Source of the DNA: CAIUSP01 sp040375675
Lineage (GTDB): Bacteria; Actinomycetota; Thermoleophilia; Solirubrobacterales; 70-9
DNA: 28,932 nt
Direction of reading: 5' to 3'
Assembly (NCBI GenBank): GCA_040375675.1
Contig: JBEIRY010000016.1
Span: 1-28,932 of the forward strand
Below the pieces are notes generated by a model. The model was not told where the DNA came from. It worked only from the letters and a program-made list of their open reading frames with translations, and did no database searches. A program made the translations under genes and the position numbers. Shown piece after piece: positions 7,747-15,045 of the stretch (positions are counted from its first letter, which is position 1; the number at the start of each line of letters is the position of its first letter).

Positions 7747-8595
7747 TCAACCGAGTTCGAGGCTGGTGATGCCGAAAACCTGCGTAAGGGGAAGTTCCGG
7801 AACCTCTCCGCGATAGATGCGCGCCGTCTCGAAACTCCGCTCCATTCCCAGATCGGCACAGAGCGATACCGCAGCCTCATTGACGAGTGGAATGTCGAGA
7901 GATACACCTCCCCCAGCGCGTTGGGCCAAGGTCACGATGAGCGCGCGCGCCTGGGCCTCGTCGTGGCAGAAGACCGGGCCGACACGGTGTCCGGCGCTGG
8001 TTTGCCGTGAGGCAGCGAAACCGGCGAGTTCCCCTTCTTCGCCGACGATCACAAGTGACTCCCTCCCCTCTCCCTCGATCCAGGACGAAAGAAAGCCGGG
8101 GCGGGGGCCGAAGCAGTGCGCACCGTCGAATGCGACCAGCAGATCGAAGTCGACTTCGGTTGCTTCAATCACTTCTCCATCTGCAACTTCGGAGTCCGGC
8201 GGCTCAGAAAGCGTGAACCGCGCATTCCGGTACGCAACCGCGAACCCCTCGGATTCGTAGTTGGCTACCTGCTGTGGCACGGCATCACCCGCCAGCGTGG
8301 TGCCTTCGAATCGGCCAAGGACTTCATCCCAGAGGCGTTTGCCATATCCCTCTCCGCGATCTTCGGGGCTGACGATGTAGAAGCCGAGAAAGGTCACCTG
8401 ATCGCAGCTGCGTACGGCCGAGATCGTCGCGACGATGCGGCCGTCGAACTCGAGACCGAAGAACCCTTCGGGGTCTGCTGCGTAGAAAGCGTCCGCATCA
8501 GTGAGGCCCGGCTCCCATCCCTCAGCGTCGGCCGCACGCACGGCATCCCGAACCTCATCCAGGTTCAGGTTTCTGATGCGTGGGACCGTAGTCAA
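7747..8595 (-). CDS. Two-domain GNAT N-acetyltransferase
   Basis: A 282-residue protein. The N-terminal GNAT domain (about 1-135) carries the acetyl-CoA pyrophosphate-binding motif RGEGYG at 80-85 after the beta4 strand FLGFYIVSPED. The C-terminal half (about 145-282) looks like the second GNAT-like domain of YitH/HolE-type acetyltransferases, ending with the usual NEAAVSLCADLGM...RIYRGE pattern. It would transfer an acetyl group from acetyl-CoA to a small-molecule or protein amine in the cytoplasm; the acceptor is unknown. The apparent start is a TTG at 8595, 20 nt after the stop of the flavoprotein gene, with no clear ribosome binding site, so the start is uncertain. Confidence 0.85.
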   Translation of the reverse strand: MTTVPRIRNLNLDEVRDAVRAADAEGWEPGLTDADAFYAADPEGFFGLEFDGRIVATISAVRSCDQVTFLGFYIVSPEDRGEGYGKRLWDEVLGRFEGTTLAGDAVPQQVANYESEGFAVAYRNARFTLSEPPDSEVADGEVIEATEVDFDLLVAFDGAHCFGPRPGFLSSWIEGEGRESLVIVGEEGELAGFAASRQTSAGHRVGPVFCHDEAQARALIVTLAQRAGGGVSLDIPLVNEAAVSLCADLGMERSFETARIYRGEVPELPLTQVFGITSLELG

Positions 8596-8615
8596 CGGCT
8601 TGAAGACGAGCGGTG

Positions 8616-9374
8616 CTAGCGGTACTCGGGGTTCGGATGGTCGGGCTGGGAGAGATCCCAGTCGTCGGCCGAATTGCCGTAGCCCGGAATGCCACCGGCG
8701 TCTTTGAGCATTCGTGCGAAGTGCAGGATGTTCCAGGCCATGAAGACGGCATTACGGGTAGTCCAGGCGTTATTCACTCCGCCTTCTTCTCCGTCGAGGT
8801 ACGAGGGTCCCGGTCCGGCCTCGCCATCCCAGTAGCTGTCTGACTGGGGAGGCACCACACAACCGATGTGCTGCAGCGAGTAGAGGACCATCGCGCTGAC
8901 GTGCTTTCCACCATCTTCGTTGCCGGTGGTGAGCGAGGCACCGACCTTGCCGTAGTAGGCCCACTGGCCCTTTTCATTGGTCTCACCTGAGTAGGCGTAG
9001 AGCCGCTCGATCACCTTGCGCGTCATCGAGCTTTGATCGCCCAGCCAGATCGGGCTGCAGATCAACAGGACATCCGCAGGCTTGACGAACTTCTCATAGA
9101 TCTCGGGGAACTCGTCGGTCTCCCAACCATGCTCGGTCATGTCGGGCCAAGAGCCTGGCGGGATCTCGTGATCGACGGTACGGATCACATCGACTCGAGC
9201 GCCTACTCCCTCGAAAATCCTCTTGGGTATCTCGAAGAGCCCGTCGGTGTTGCTCTGCTCAGGTGAGCGCTTCAGCGTGCCGTTGAAGGCAAGGATCTTC
9301 AGGTCGTCGTACTTGCCGGGAGCTTCGGCGATCTGGTGATCGATGAAGCCCTGAATGTCTTCGGGGATAGGCAC
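8616..9374 (-). CDS. NAD(P)H-dependent FMN-reductase-like flavodoxin-fold protein
   Basis: About 252 residues. After about 25 lead residues comes a flavodoxin-type fold: strand LKILAFNGTLKRSPEQSNTD supplies the FMN phosphate loop (S/T-rich after the first strand), PADVLLICSPIWLGDQSS is the second flavin-contact loop with the family's typical SPIW pattern, and a GASLTTGNEDGG loop follows. This matches the NADPH-dependent FMN reductase / flavodoxin_2 families, which act as cytoplasmic quinone or azo reductases. The GTG at 9374 is preferred: TAGGTT lies 7 nt upstream. A TTG at 9383 falls inside that box. It sits between cydB and the GNAT gene on the same strand, apparently with its own promoter. 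Confidence 0.85.
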   Translation of the reverse strand: MPIPEDIQGFIDHQIAEAPGKYDDLKILAFNGTLKRSPEQSNTDGLFEIPKRIFEGVGARVDVIRTVDHEIPPGSWPDMTEHGWETDEFPEIYEKFVKPADVLLICSPIWLGDQSSMTRKVIERLYAYSGETNEKGQWAYYGKVGASLTTGNEDGGKHVSAMVLYSLQHIGCVVPPQSDSYWDGEAGPGPSYLDGEEGGVNNAWTTRNAVFMAWNILHFARMLKDAGGIPGYGNSADDWDLSQPDHPNPEYR

Positions 9375-9381
9375 TGGAGTC

Positions 9382-9387
9382 AACCTA
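9382..9387 (-). promoter_or_regulatory. TAGGTT -10 box for leaderless flavoprotein gene
   Basis: Minus-strand TAGGTT lies 7 nt before the GTG at 9374, with no Shine-Dalgarno. It decides the start between GTG 9374 and the upstream TTG at 9383, which overlaps the box. Confidence 0.45.
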
Positions 9388-9431
9388 CTTCAAAACCGAC
9401 CGCGAGAACCTGGTCGCTACGCCTTGGATCT

Positions 9432-10448
9432 CTACTCCTCGAGTAGACGCTTCTGAGAAAGAACGTAGAGCAGACCAAGCGACGGAAGGCAGAGCACCCC
9501 GGCGATCAGGAAGACGATGATCACTACCAGCAGGGTCGAAGAGGCACCGGCGGCCTGATCGATCGTCAGCGAGGTCGGCAGTAGATACGGATGCTGCGCC
9601 ACATACCAACCCCAGACCACAGCGACGAGAGCTCCCACGGCAAGCGGTCTGATCAGGATCTCGTAGCGCTTGAGCGCGAGCAGCACGAACGCTGCGCCGC
9701 CGGCAAGGGCAGAGAGGATGACCAGAGGAAGACCCGGGCCAACGAGCCCGTCGAAGACAAATCGCGCCTCCTCCCGTAGCGCGAAGATCCCGCCGAGAGC
9801 GAGTAGCCCTGCGACCACCGCAGAGACCAGAGCGCGCTTGTCGAAGTGCGCGGCGACCTTCTTCTCGCCTGCCGCTTTCGCGTCATGAGTGAGGAAGACT
9901 GCCGCCAAGTACGCCCCGCCGACCACGAAGAGCGCACCGATCACGAAAGGAAGCACTCCGATCCACGATCCGGTGGGATCGCCGTAGCCGTCTTTGGGAA
10001 CCTCGCCCGAGGCGATCGCGCCGACTACGCAGCCCATGAAGAACGGGGTGATCAGCGAGGCGGTGGCGAAGACGCGGCTTGCTGTTTCGGTCCACGGACC
10101 CTCGATCGCGTGGCGAAAGGCGAATCCTGCTCCGCGCAGGACGATCCCTAGCGCTGCAAGTGCGATCGGGATATAGAGGGTGGTCATGATCGCGTAGAAG
10201 GCCTCGGGGAAAGCCGACCAGAGGACGACGAGGATGAAGATCAACCAGACATGATTCGCCTCCCAGACCGGAGCGAGTGAGTGGTCTATCCGCGCGCGAA
10301 CCGCCTTGATGTCGCGAGCCTTCGCCTTCGTCTTGCCCCTGCCGAGCAGGAGATCCCAGATTCCCGCGCCGAAATCCGCACCCCCGAAGACTGCGTAGAG
10401 GGTCACTCCGAGCCAGAGGATCAGTGCGACTATCTCGGCTCGACTCAC
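9432..10448 (-). CDS. cydB: Cytochrome bd ubiquinol/menaquinol oxidase subunit II
   Basis: A 338-residue subunit with eight to nine transmembrane segments. The N-terminal YAVFGGADFGAGIWDLL and the following EANHVWLIFILVVLWSAFPEAF are diagnostic of CydB. It pairs with CydA to form the bd-type terminal oxidase that reduces O2 to water with quinol electrons, with high oxygen affinity. The GTG at 10448 follows the cydA stop by 4 nt, and GAGGTGA spanning that stop is an appropriate Shine-Dalgarno, so the two genes are co-transcribed and probably coupled. No cydDC (heme/thiol exporter) genes are in the window. Confidence 0.95.
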   Translation of the reverse strand: MSRAEIVALILWLGVTLYAVFGGADFGAGIWDLLLGRGKTKAKARDIKAVRARIDHSLAPVWEANHVWLIFILVVLWSAFPEAFYAIMTTLYIPIALAALGIVLRGAGFAFRHAIEGPWTETASRVFATASLITPFFMGCVVGAIASGEVPKDGYGDPTGSWIGVLPFVIGALFVVGGAYLAAVFLTHDAKAAGEKKVAAHFDKRALVSAVVAGLLALGGIFALREEARFVFDGLVGPGLPLVILSALAGGAAFVLLALKRYEILIRPLAVGALVAVVWGWYVAQHPYLLPTSLTIDQAAGASSTLLVVIIVFLIAGVLCLPSLGLLYVLSQKRLLEE

Positions 10449-10452
10449 CCAA

Positions 10453-11877
10453 TCACCTCGTGGCGGGCTTTCCGGTTGCCGGTCCGTACGGACCGCGTTC
10501 GTCGGGGGCAGGCTTCTTCTTGCCCTTCTTCTCGTCCTCGGCGCGCCAGCGTCGCGACATCGCGCGGAGCACTGCGATCGCGCCGACCGCCAGGGTCAGG
10601 TAGATCGCCATGGTGACCCCGAAGACCGCCCAGATGCCATCGGCCTTGGTCACGGCCTCTGAGGTGCGCATCACCTCGTAGACGATCCAGGGCTGTCGCC
10701 CTACTTCGGTGACTATCCAGCCCATCTCGAGCGCGAGTATGGCGAGCACGCCCGAAACAGCGACGGCTCTGAGAAACCAGGGAGTCTTTGGAATGTCGCG
10801 CTTGCGCCACCAGTAGAAGCCGAACCAGACCGAAAGCAAGGCAAGGGCAGACCCAATCCCGACCATTCCGTCGAACGAGTAGTGAAGGAGGTTCAACGCC
10901 TTGGGCTCGTCAGCCGCCGGTGCTTCGTTTAGGCCCTTGACCACTGTCGAGGTGCTGAACCCGACCAAGAACGAATTCAATCCTGGTATCGAGATACCCC
11001 CCTTCGTGCCGTCGCGGGTACAGACGCCGCCGACAGTCTCTGGCTGGTTGGGACCTGTGGTCGGGATGCACTCCATTGCCGCGAACTTGACCGGCTGCTG
11101 GTCGGCAACCGCGCGGGCCACAGCGTCACCGACCCCCATCTGTACCGGCGCTGCAATTGCTGCGACGGTGAGCGGGATCAAGAGACCGAGGCGGTGGTAG
11201 CGGTCGCGACGACCCTTGAGCATTCCCACCGCATAAACCGAGGCGACCAGGAAGCCGGTCACGATGAAGGTCGCCACATACATGTGGAGGAACTCGTGCC
11301 AGGCTGCCGGGTTGAAGAAGACCTCCAAGGGGCGAACCGAGGCAACCTTGCCGTCGGGGCCGAGGGTGAACCCCTGCGGCTGCTGCATCCAGCCATTGGC
11401 AGCGAGCACCGAGAAGGCGCCGCCAACTCCGGCGAGCGCGATCGGAACACCCGACCAGAAATGTGCCCAGCCCGAGAGACGCTCCCAGCCGTAGATGTAG
11501 ATCGCGATGAAGATCGCCTCGAGGAAGAAGAAGATTCCCTCGAACGCGAACATCACACCGAAGGCATCACCGAAGCGATCCATCATCTCAGGCCAGAGCA
11601 GCCCGAACTCGAATGAAAGGACGGTCCCGGTAACCGCGCCGACCGCAAACAACACCGCCACCGCCTTCGACCAGCGCCTGGCCAGGAGCAAGGCGACTTC
11701 GTCGCCTTTCTTGCGGCCCTTGTACTCGGCGATCAACATGACAACCGGAAAGGCGACCCCGAGGCACGAGAGGATGATGTGGAACCCGAGGGTGAACGCC
11801 ATCTGGTTGCGCGCGGCCAGCAGGTTGGAGGCCGAATCCGCGATGGGAAGCGCGGTCAGGAGATTCAGGGGATCCAC
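10453..11877 (-). CDS. cydA: Cytochrome bd oxidase subunit I
   Basis: A 474-residue CydA. Visible heme and quinol features: H33 near the N-terminus (heme b595/d ligand position), glutamates E113 and E120 in the FAFEG...FLEA helix, H198 in HEFLHMYVA and M338 in FDGMVGIG as heme b558 ligands, and the signature GRQPW at 393-397. The quinol-binding loop is of the short (Q-loop-S) type. The charged C-terminal tail (about 445-474) is cytoplasmic. The start is GTG (11877) with a -10 box 7 nt upstream, so the mRNA is predicted to be leaderless. It is followed by cydB 4 nt downstream. The oxidase supports respiration at low oxygen and resists nitric oxide and sulfide. Confidence 0.96.
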   Translation of the reverse strand: MDPLNLLTALPIADSASNLLAARNQMAFTLGFHIILSCLGVAFPVVMLIAEYKGRKKGDEVALLLARRWSKAVAVLFAVGAVTGTVLSFEFGLLWPEMMDRFGDAFGVMFAFEGIFFFLEAIFIAIYIYGWERLSGWAHFWSGVPIALAGVGGAFSVLAANGWMQQPQGFTLGPDGKVASVRPLEVFFNPAAWHEFLHMYVATFIVTGFLVASVYAVGMLKGRRDRYHRLGLLIPLTVAAIAAPVQMGVGDAVARAVADQQPVKFAAMECIPTTGPNQPETVGGVCTRDGTKGGISIPGLNSFLVGFSTSTVVKGLNEAPAADEPKALNLLHYSFDGMVGIGSALALLSVWFGFYWWRKRDIPKTPWFLRAVAVSGVLAILALEMGWIVTEVGRQPWIVYEVMRTSEAVTKADGIWAVFGVTMAIYLTLAVGAIAVLRAMSRRWRAEDEKKGKKKPAPDERGPYGPATGKPATR

Positions 11878-11884
11878 AACGACA

Positions 11885-11914
11885 ACCCTAACACCGCCTC
11901 ACCGCGCTACTCAA
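11885..11914 (-). promoter_or_regulatory. cydAB promoter: TTGAGT -18 nt- TAGGGT
   Basis: On the minus strand, -35-like TTGAGT (11909-11914) is separated by 18 nt from -10 TAGGGT (11885-11890), which ends 7 nt before the GTG of cydA. Transcription should start at or next to the start codon. The -35 overlaps the stop codon of the small upstream gene (11911-11913). Confidence 0.65.
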
Positions 11915-12201
11915 CGACACTTCGCCTGACAGAACCCGAAGACATCAGGATCATTCAATTTACGAGGCAAAATGACCTTGATCCGGTGCGGCGGCGGGCC
12001 GTGTTCACACGAATGACCGAAGTACTGGCCATACGGCAGCGAGGTACACATCACATACGCGGCCAGTTGCCTGCCGGCAAAGCGCGTACCGCGCCCACCT
12101 GAGAAGGAGGCGTAGTGAAACCCGCTCAGCTCCGAGGCAGGAACCTCGACGGTGGCATCCACCGTGTCGCGGGCGATCGTCACCATCGCGTCCTCATCCA
12201 T
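11911..12201 (-). CDS. Small conserved Cys/His protein, copy A (unknown function)
   Basis: A 96-residue protein I do not recognise, paralogous to the product of 14735-14992. Residues 5-78 match the other copy nearly perfectly while the DNA differs at many third positions of this frame, which is the pattern of a real gene under purifying selection. Core motifs are ASFSGGRGTRFAGRQLAAY, then a cysteine (MCTSLPYG) followed after 12 residues by GHSCEHGPPPH, so two cysteines and three histidines could bind a metal. The last 18 residues (from RKLNDP, with two extra cysteines) have no counterpart in copy B. There is no signal peptide or membrane segment. ATG 12201 matches the start of copy B, with TAGGCT 7 nt upstream; a TTG at 12207 is in frame. 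cydA lies downstream on the same strand but has its own promoter. Confidence 0.75.
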   Translation of the reverse strand: MDEDAMVTIARDTVDATVEVPASELSGFHYASFSGGRGTRFAGRQLAAYVMCTSLPYGQYFGHSCEHGPPPHRIKVILPRKLNDPDVFGFCQAKCR

Positions 12202-12254
12202 GTCCAAGAGCCTAGAAGACCGCTACCTCGGCGGCATCGGCTATCGTCACCGCA
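12202..12254. promoter_or_regulatory. Divergent leaderless promoter region, copy A
   Basis: The 53-nt spacer holds minus-strand TAGGCT (12209-12214) 7 nt before the small gene and plus-strand TATCGT (12242-12247) 7 nt before the cyclophilin GTG. Neither gene has a Shine-Dalgarno. Both boxes and the flanking GGCTATCGTCAC are preserved in copy B while the middle has diverged. Confidence 0.6.
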
Positions 12255-12716
12255 GTGTCCAAGGCGATCTTCCACACCAACACCGGCGATGTAACCGTCG
12301 AGCTGTTCGACGCCGACGCCCCGAAGACGGTCGAGAACTTCCGCAAGCTCGTCGGCGATGGCTTCTACGACGGGTTGATCTTCCATCGCGTGATCCCCGA
12401 CTTCATGATTCAGGGTGGTTGCCCCGACGGCACCGGCACCGGCGGCCCCGGCTACACCTTCGAAGACGAATTCAACGACCACAAGATCGTCAAAGGCGCT
12501 CTGGCGATGGCAAACGCCGGACCCAACACCAACGGATCCCAGTTCTTCATCGTCACCACCGACGCAGCCCCTTGGCTCGACGGCAAACACACGGTCTTCG
12601 GTGAGGTCACCGACGGAATGGACACCGTGTTTGCGATCGAAAAGACCGAGACCGGACCTGGCGACAAGCCGGTCACCGATCAGGTCATCGAGAGCATCGA
12701 ACTCGTAGAGGAGTAG
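12255..12716 (+). CDS. Cyclophilin-type peptidyl-prolyl cis-trans isomerase, copy A
   Basis: A 153-residue cytoplasmic cyclophilin that accelerates cis-trans isomerisation at proline and assists protein folding. The active-site set is present: R45 and F50 in FHRVIPDFMIQGG, Q53, the GSQFFI strand (Q96, F97, F98), and the WLDGKHTVFG segment at 107-116. It has no signal peptide or extra domain. The GTG at 12255 is preceded by a TATCGT box 7 nt upstream and no Shine-Dalgarno. The DUF2007-like gene follows 5 nt downstream. It is about 93% identical to the cyclophilin at 15046-15507. Having two near-identical cyclophilins 2.8 kb apart is unusual; whether they differ in role is unknown. Confidence 0.94.
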   Translation: MSKAIFHTNTGDVTVELFDADAPKTVENFRKLVGDGFYDGLIFHRVIPDFMIQGGCPDGTGTGGPGYTFEDEFNDHKIVKGALAMANAGPNTNGSQFFIVTTDAAPWLDGKHTVFGEVTDGMDTVFAIEKTETGPGDKPVTDQVIESIELVEE

Positions 12717-12721
12717 CGGCG

Positions 12722-13015
12722 ATGGGCCTCGGAGACAGACTCCACAAGGCAAAGGACGAGTTGGTCGAGCCCCACGCTGACGGCATCTCGGAGTTGAAGG
12801 TAGGCGACCCCGCCTACGACGATTGGTCGGTGCTGCGTGACTTCTCGGATCTCGAGACCGCCCGGGCCTTCCGCCAGCAGCTGGAGGAGGCAGGTCTGAA
12901 GGCGGTGCTCACCGCCGACTCAGAGCCCGATGGCTTCGGCCACGGGGACATTGCGCTGCGCGTACCTCAGAGCGACTACGCCGAAGCCTCGAACTTCCTC
13001 GAGCCCGAAGTCTAG
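12722..13015 (+). CDS. DUF2007-like small protein, copy A
   Basis: A 97-residue acidic, soluble protein. Residues about 36-95 follow the pattern of the DUF2007 (putative signal-transducing) family: RDFSDLETARAFRQQLEEAGLKAVL, a helix that gathers over a strand, then a GHGDIALRVPQSDYAEASNFL strand-helix. Similarity to that family is from pattern memory and is moderate. The first 30 residues (GLGDRLHKAKDELVEPHADG) are specific to this group. The start ATG has GAGGAG from the 3' end of the cyclophilin gene 8-9 nt upstream, so the two genes form an operon. It is 93% identical to the protein of 15514-15807. Its function is unknown. Confidence 0.82.
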   Translation: MGLGDRLHKAKDELVEPHADGISELKVGDPAYDDWSVLRDFSDLETARAFRQQLEEAGLKAVLTADSEPDGFGHGDIALRVPQSDYAEASNFLEPEV

Positions 13016-13038
13016 AGGGATTCCGTCAGAGATTGGCG

Positions 13039-13060
13039 GCTGGATCGTCGCCGATCCGGC
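13039..13060. terminator. Hairpin between convergent DUF2007 (A) and GT-C genes
   Basis: GGATCG (13042-13047) and CGATCC (13052-13057) form a perfect 6-bp stem with a TCGC tetraloop. It extends outward by a T-G wobble and two G-C pairs to 13039-13060. It fills the 46-nt gap between convergent stop codons. There is no T-tract. Confidence 0.5.
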
Positions 13061-13061
13061 C

Positions 13062-14738
13062 TCATCGAGCGCCGCTTCGCCTCTTGGTCAACCTGAGTTC
13101 GTACACCGTCGGAGCCAGCCATCCGTAGGTGGTGAGCGAGCGCTCTTCGCGCCAACTCGAGGGAAGCGCAATGAGGAAATCCTCGATCGAGGCTGCGGGA
13201 ACAGAGGCGTTTGCCAACTCTTCGAGATCTACTGGACTTGGAGCGCCGTCCGCCATCTCCTCGAGATCCAGTGGACTCGGCGTGACGAGGAATATCCGCC
13301 CCTGTGATGCCTCCCTGAAAACTTGGTTTGCCACTCGACCCGAATCGACCGGGAGAAGACCCGGATACTGACCGGGCCCACTGGGCTTGCGGATGTGAAG
13401 GGCCTGTTCCAAAGTTGGAGCCCCGACACGGAAGACGAATTGGTCCCTGAATCGAGCGGAGCCGGGACCGAGTTCGACCTCGAGGCTCTGCCAGGCCCCC
13501 GGACCCGCCCAGGGCACGTAGACAATCGGATCACCGGGCTCTCCGAACCTATCCACGAAGTCGACGACCCCAGTGAAGTCGGGGCGGCGATTCGTCTCCC
13601 TGTTGACCGAGAGTGCCCCGATGAACATCCCCGCTATCAGCAGCACCGCACCGAGGATCCCAATCCGACGAGGCCGTGACACCACGAGTGCTCCGACCAG
13701 GATCGCCAGACCCGGGTACGAAGGCATCAAGATTCGCGGTGAGAAGACCCTCGGACCGAAAACGCTCACCAGACCCTCAGCGAATACAGGGGCGGCGACC
13801 AGCACCAAGAGAAGTAGGATCTGCTGCCCTGGCCTAAACTCCCTTCGCAGGAACAGACTGGACACACCGATTCCCACCCCCAGCCCGATCAGAACCAGTG
13901 CAGCGACGCCCGGTACCGCAAGCCCGGGAGAAACCCCGTCTGACGAAGCGAAATGCAGCAAGTCGCGGAAGAAGACATGGGGCGAGAGCGGCTCTGTAGA
14001 GCCGATCACATCCACATACGGATTAGTCGCATCGGCGATGTACTGCTCCAGCCAAGGTGACCACAGCACCACCGCCAAGAGCACCGACAGAACGATCGCC
14101 TTGCGGCTCCTCGGGTAGGTGACGAGCGCCCAGATCGTCTGGCCGGCGAGGATGAAAATAGCTGTGTAGTGCGTGTACATCGCGGCGGCCAGCAGGGCTC
14201 CGTAGAGGGCCCACCACCAGGCGTTACCTCGCTCGAGTGCTGTTAGCAAGAGAATCGTCGAACACAGGACGAGGAAGGCGAGAAGCGCATAGCCGCGGGC
14301 CTCGGTCGAGTAGAAGATCATCAGAGGGCTGAGCGCGACTAGAGCCGCCGCGACCATTCCCGCTCTCTTGCCCACCGTCTTGGATCCAAAGACGAAGACG
14401 AGCGGGATGGTCGCCACACCTGCGAGCAGCGAGGGTAGTCTGAGCAACCACGGATCGGGACCCAATTTCGAGAAGATCCACGCGATCGCGAAGTAGAGAG
14501 GCGGTGTCCACTCCTGAGGCCCCGCCACCTGAGCGAGCATGCCTCGAAAGTCGTGGTCGACCACGAAGAAGGTGGAGAGCTCATCTCCGAACAGGGAGTC
14601 GCCCATGAGAGGCAGACGGAAGGCGAGACCGACGGCTGTGACCAGCGTGAGGAGCCCGATCACCGCCGCATCGGTCGACAGGGCTGAATACGAAGGAACT
14701 CTGAGAGCAGGTGGAGTCGCAGACCCTCCCGATGTCAT
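13062..14738 (-). CDS. GT-C (GT39/ArnT-like) membrane glycosyltransferase
   Basis: About 558 residues with some 10-12 transmembrane segments. The first periplasmic-side loop has GDSLFGDELSTFFVV, whose D-E pair is the catalytic signature of the PMT/ArnT family, then PQEWTPPLYFAIAW. The central LSPLMIFYSTEARGYAL and AMYTHYTA motifs are also family-typical. Such enzymes move a sugar from a polyprenyl-phosphate donor to an acceptor outside the membrane. The C-terminal domain is soluble and includes an internal 13-residue tandem repeat. ATG 14738 is favoured: it overlaps the upstream small gene's stop as ATGA and has AGGAGG 7 nt upstream; ATG 14744 is possible. It is paralogous to the C-terminal part of the 16768-19077 product. 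Sugar and acceptor are unknown. Confidence 0.85.
   Translation of the reverse strand: MTSGGSATPPALRVPSYSALSTDAAVIGLLTLVTAVGLAFRLPLMGDSLFGDELSTFFVVDHDFRGMLAQVAGPQEWTPPLYFAIAWIFSKLGPDPWLLRLPSLLAGVATIPLVFVFGSKTVGKRAGMVAAALVALSPLMIFYSTEARGYALLAFLVLCSTILLLTALERGNAWWWALYGALLAAAMYTHYTAIFILAGQTIWALVTYPRSRKAIVLSVLLAVVLWSPWLEQYIADATNPYVDVIGSTEPLSPHVFFRDLLHFASSDGVSPGLAVPGVAALVLIGLGVGIGVSSLFLRREFRPGQQILLLLVLVAAPVFAEGLVSVFGPRVFSPRILMPSYPGLAILVGALVVSRPRRIGILGAVLLIAGMFIGALSVNRETNRRPDFTGVVDFVDRFGEPGDPIVYVPWAGPGAWQSLEVELGPGSARFRDQFVFRVGAPTLEQALHIRKPSGPGQYPGLLPVDSGRVANQVFREASQGRIFLVTPSPLDLEEMADGAPSPVDLEELANASVPAASIEDFLIALPSSWREERSLTTYGWLAPTVYELRLTKRRSGAR
13213..13290. repeat. 39-nt imperfect tandem duplication inside GT-C gene
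   Basis: Units at 13213-13251 and 13252-13290 both contain TCGAGATC followed by a TGGACT-type stretch. In protein they give two 13-residue copies of the pattern P-S-P-(L/V)-D-L-E-E-(M/L)-A. The paralogous transferase lacks them. Confidence 0.7.
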
Positions 14739-14992
14739 CGCCATCCCTCCTCCTCCGGCAGGATGACCTTGATCCGGTGTGGCGGGGGACCGTGCTCGCA
14801 GGAGTGACCGAAGTACTGGCCGTACGGAAGGGAGGTGCACATCACATAGGCCGCCAACTGTCGGCCCGCGAACCTGGTGCCCCGACCCCCCGAAAACGAC
14901 GCGTAGTGGTAGCCGGTCAACTCGGAGGCCGGCACCTCTACGGTGGCGTCAACCGTGTCACGGGCGATCGTTACGAGCGGATCCTGATCCAT
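14735..14992 (-). CDS. Small conserved Cys/His protein, copy B (unknown function)
   Basis: An 85-residue paralogue of the product of 11911-12201. It shares the same core: the VTIARDTVDATVEVPASEL start, SGGRGTRFAGRQLAAYV, and the C-x12-C-E-H...H arrangement. In the core, only S to T and F to Y type changes separate it from copy A. Its tail is different and short: after VILP it reads EEEGWR. The codons for EEEG are the GAGGAGGAGGG that serves as Shine-Dalgarno for the downstream GT-C gene, and its TGA stop overlaps that gene's ATG. Translation of the two is therefore probably coupled, which links this unknown protein to a glycosyltransferase. The ATG at 14992 has TAGGCT 6 nt upstream and no Shine-Dalgarno. 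Confidence 0.8.
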   Translation of the reverse strand: MDQDPLVTIARDTVDATVEVPASELTGYHYASFSGGRGTRFAGRQLAAYVMCTSLPYGQYFGHSCEHGPPPHRIKVILPEEEGWR

Positions 14993-15045
14993 GAGGGGAG
15001 CCTAGAAGAGCAGGCGAACGGCAGCATGGGCTATCGTCACGCTCC
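14993..15045. promoter_or_regulatory. Divergent leaderless promoter region, copy B
   Basis: The 53-nt spacer carries minus-strand TAGGCT (14999-15004) 6 nt before the small gene and plus-strand TATCGT (15032-15037) 8 nt before the cyclophilin ATG. This is the same layout as copy A, with a diverged centre. Confidence 0.6.

Larger units (their letters stand above)
11911..13015. repeat. Duplicated module, copy A (small ORF - cyclophilin - DUF2007)
   Basis: This three-gene block recurs in the same order and orientation at 14735-15807. Encoded cyclophilins differ at about 11 of 153 residues, the DUF2007-like proteins at 7 of 97, and the core of the small protein is almost identical. The two non-coding spacers between the divergent starts are both 53 nt long. 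GT-C glycosyltransferase genes follow both copies, extending the repeat unit. Confidence 0.9.

Noticed and set aside
14745..14840. N-terminal extension of the GT-C protein up to 14840
   Set aside because: It overlaps the coding part of the small conserved gene in another frame and is not membrane-protein-like; the ATG at 14738 has an ideal Shine-Dalgarno.
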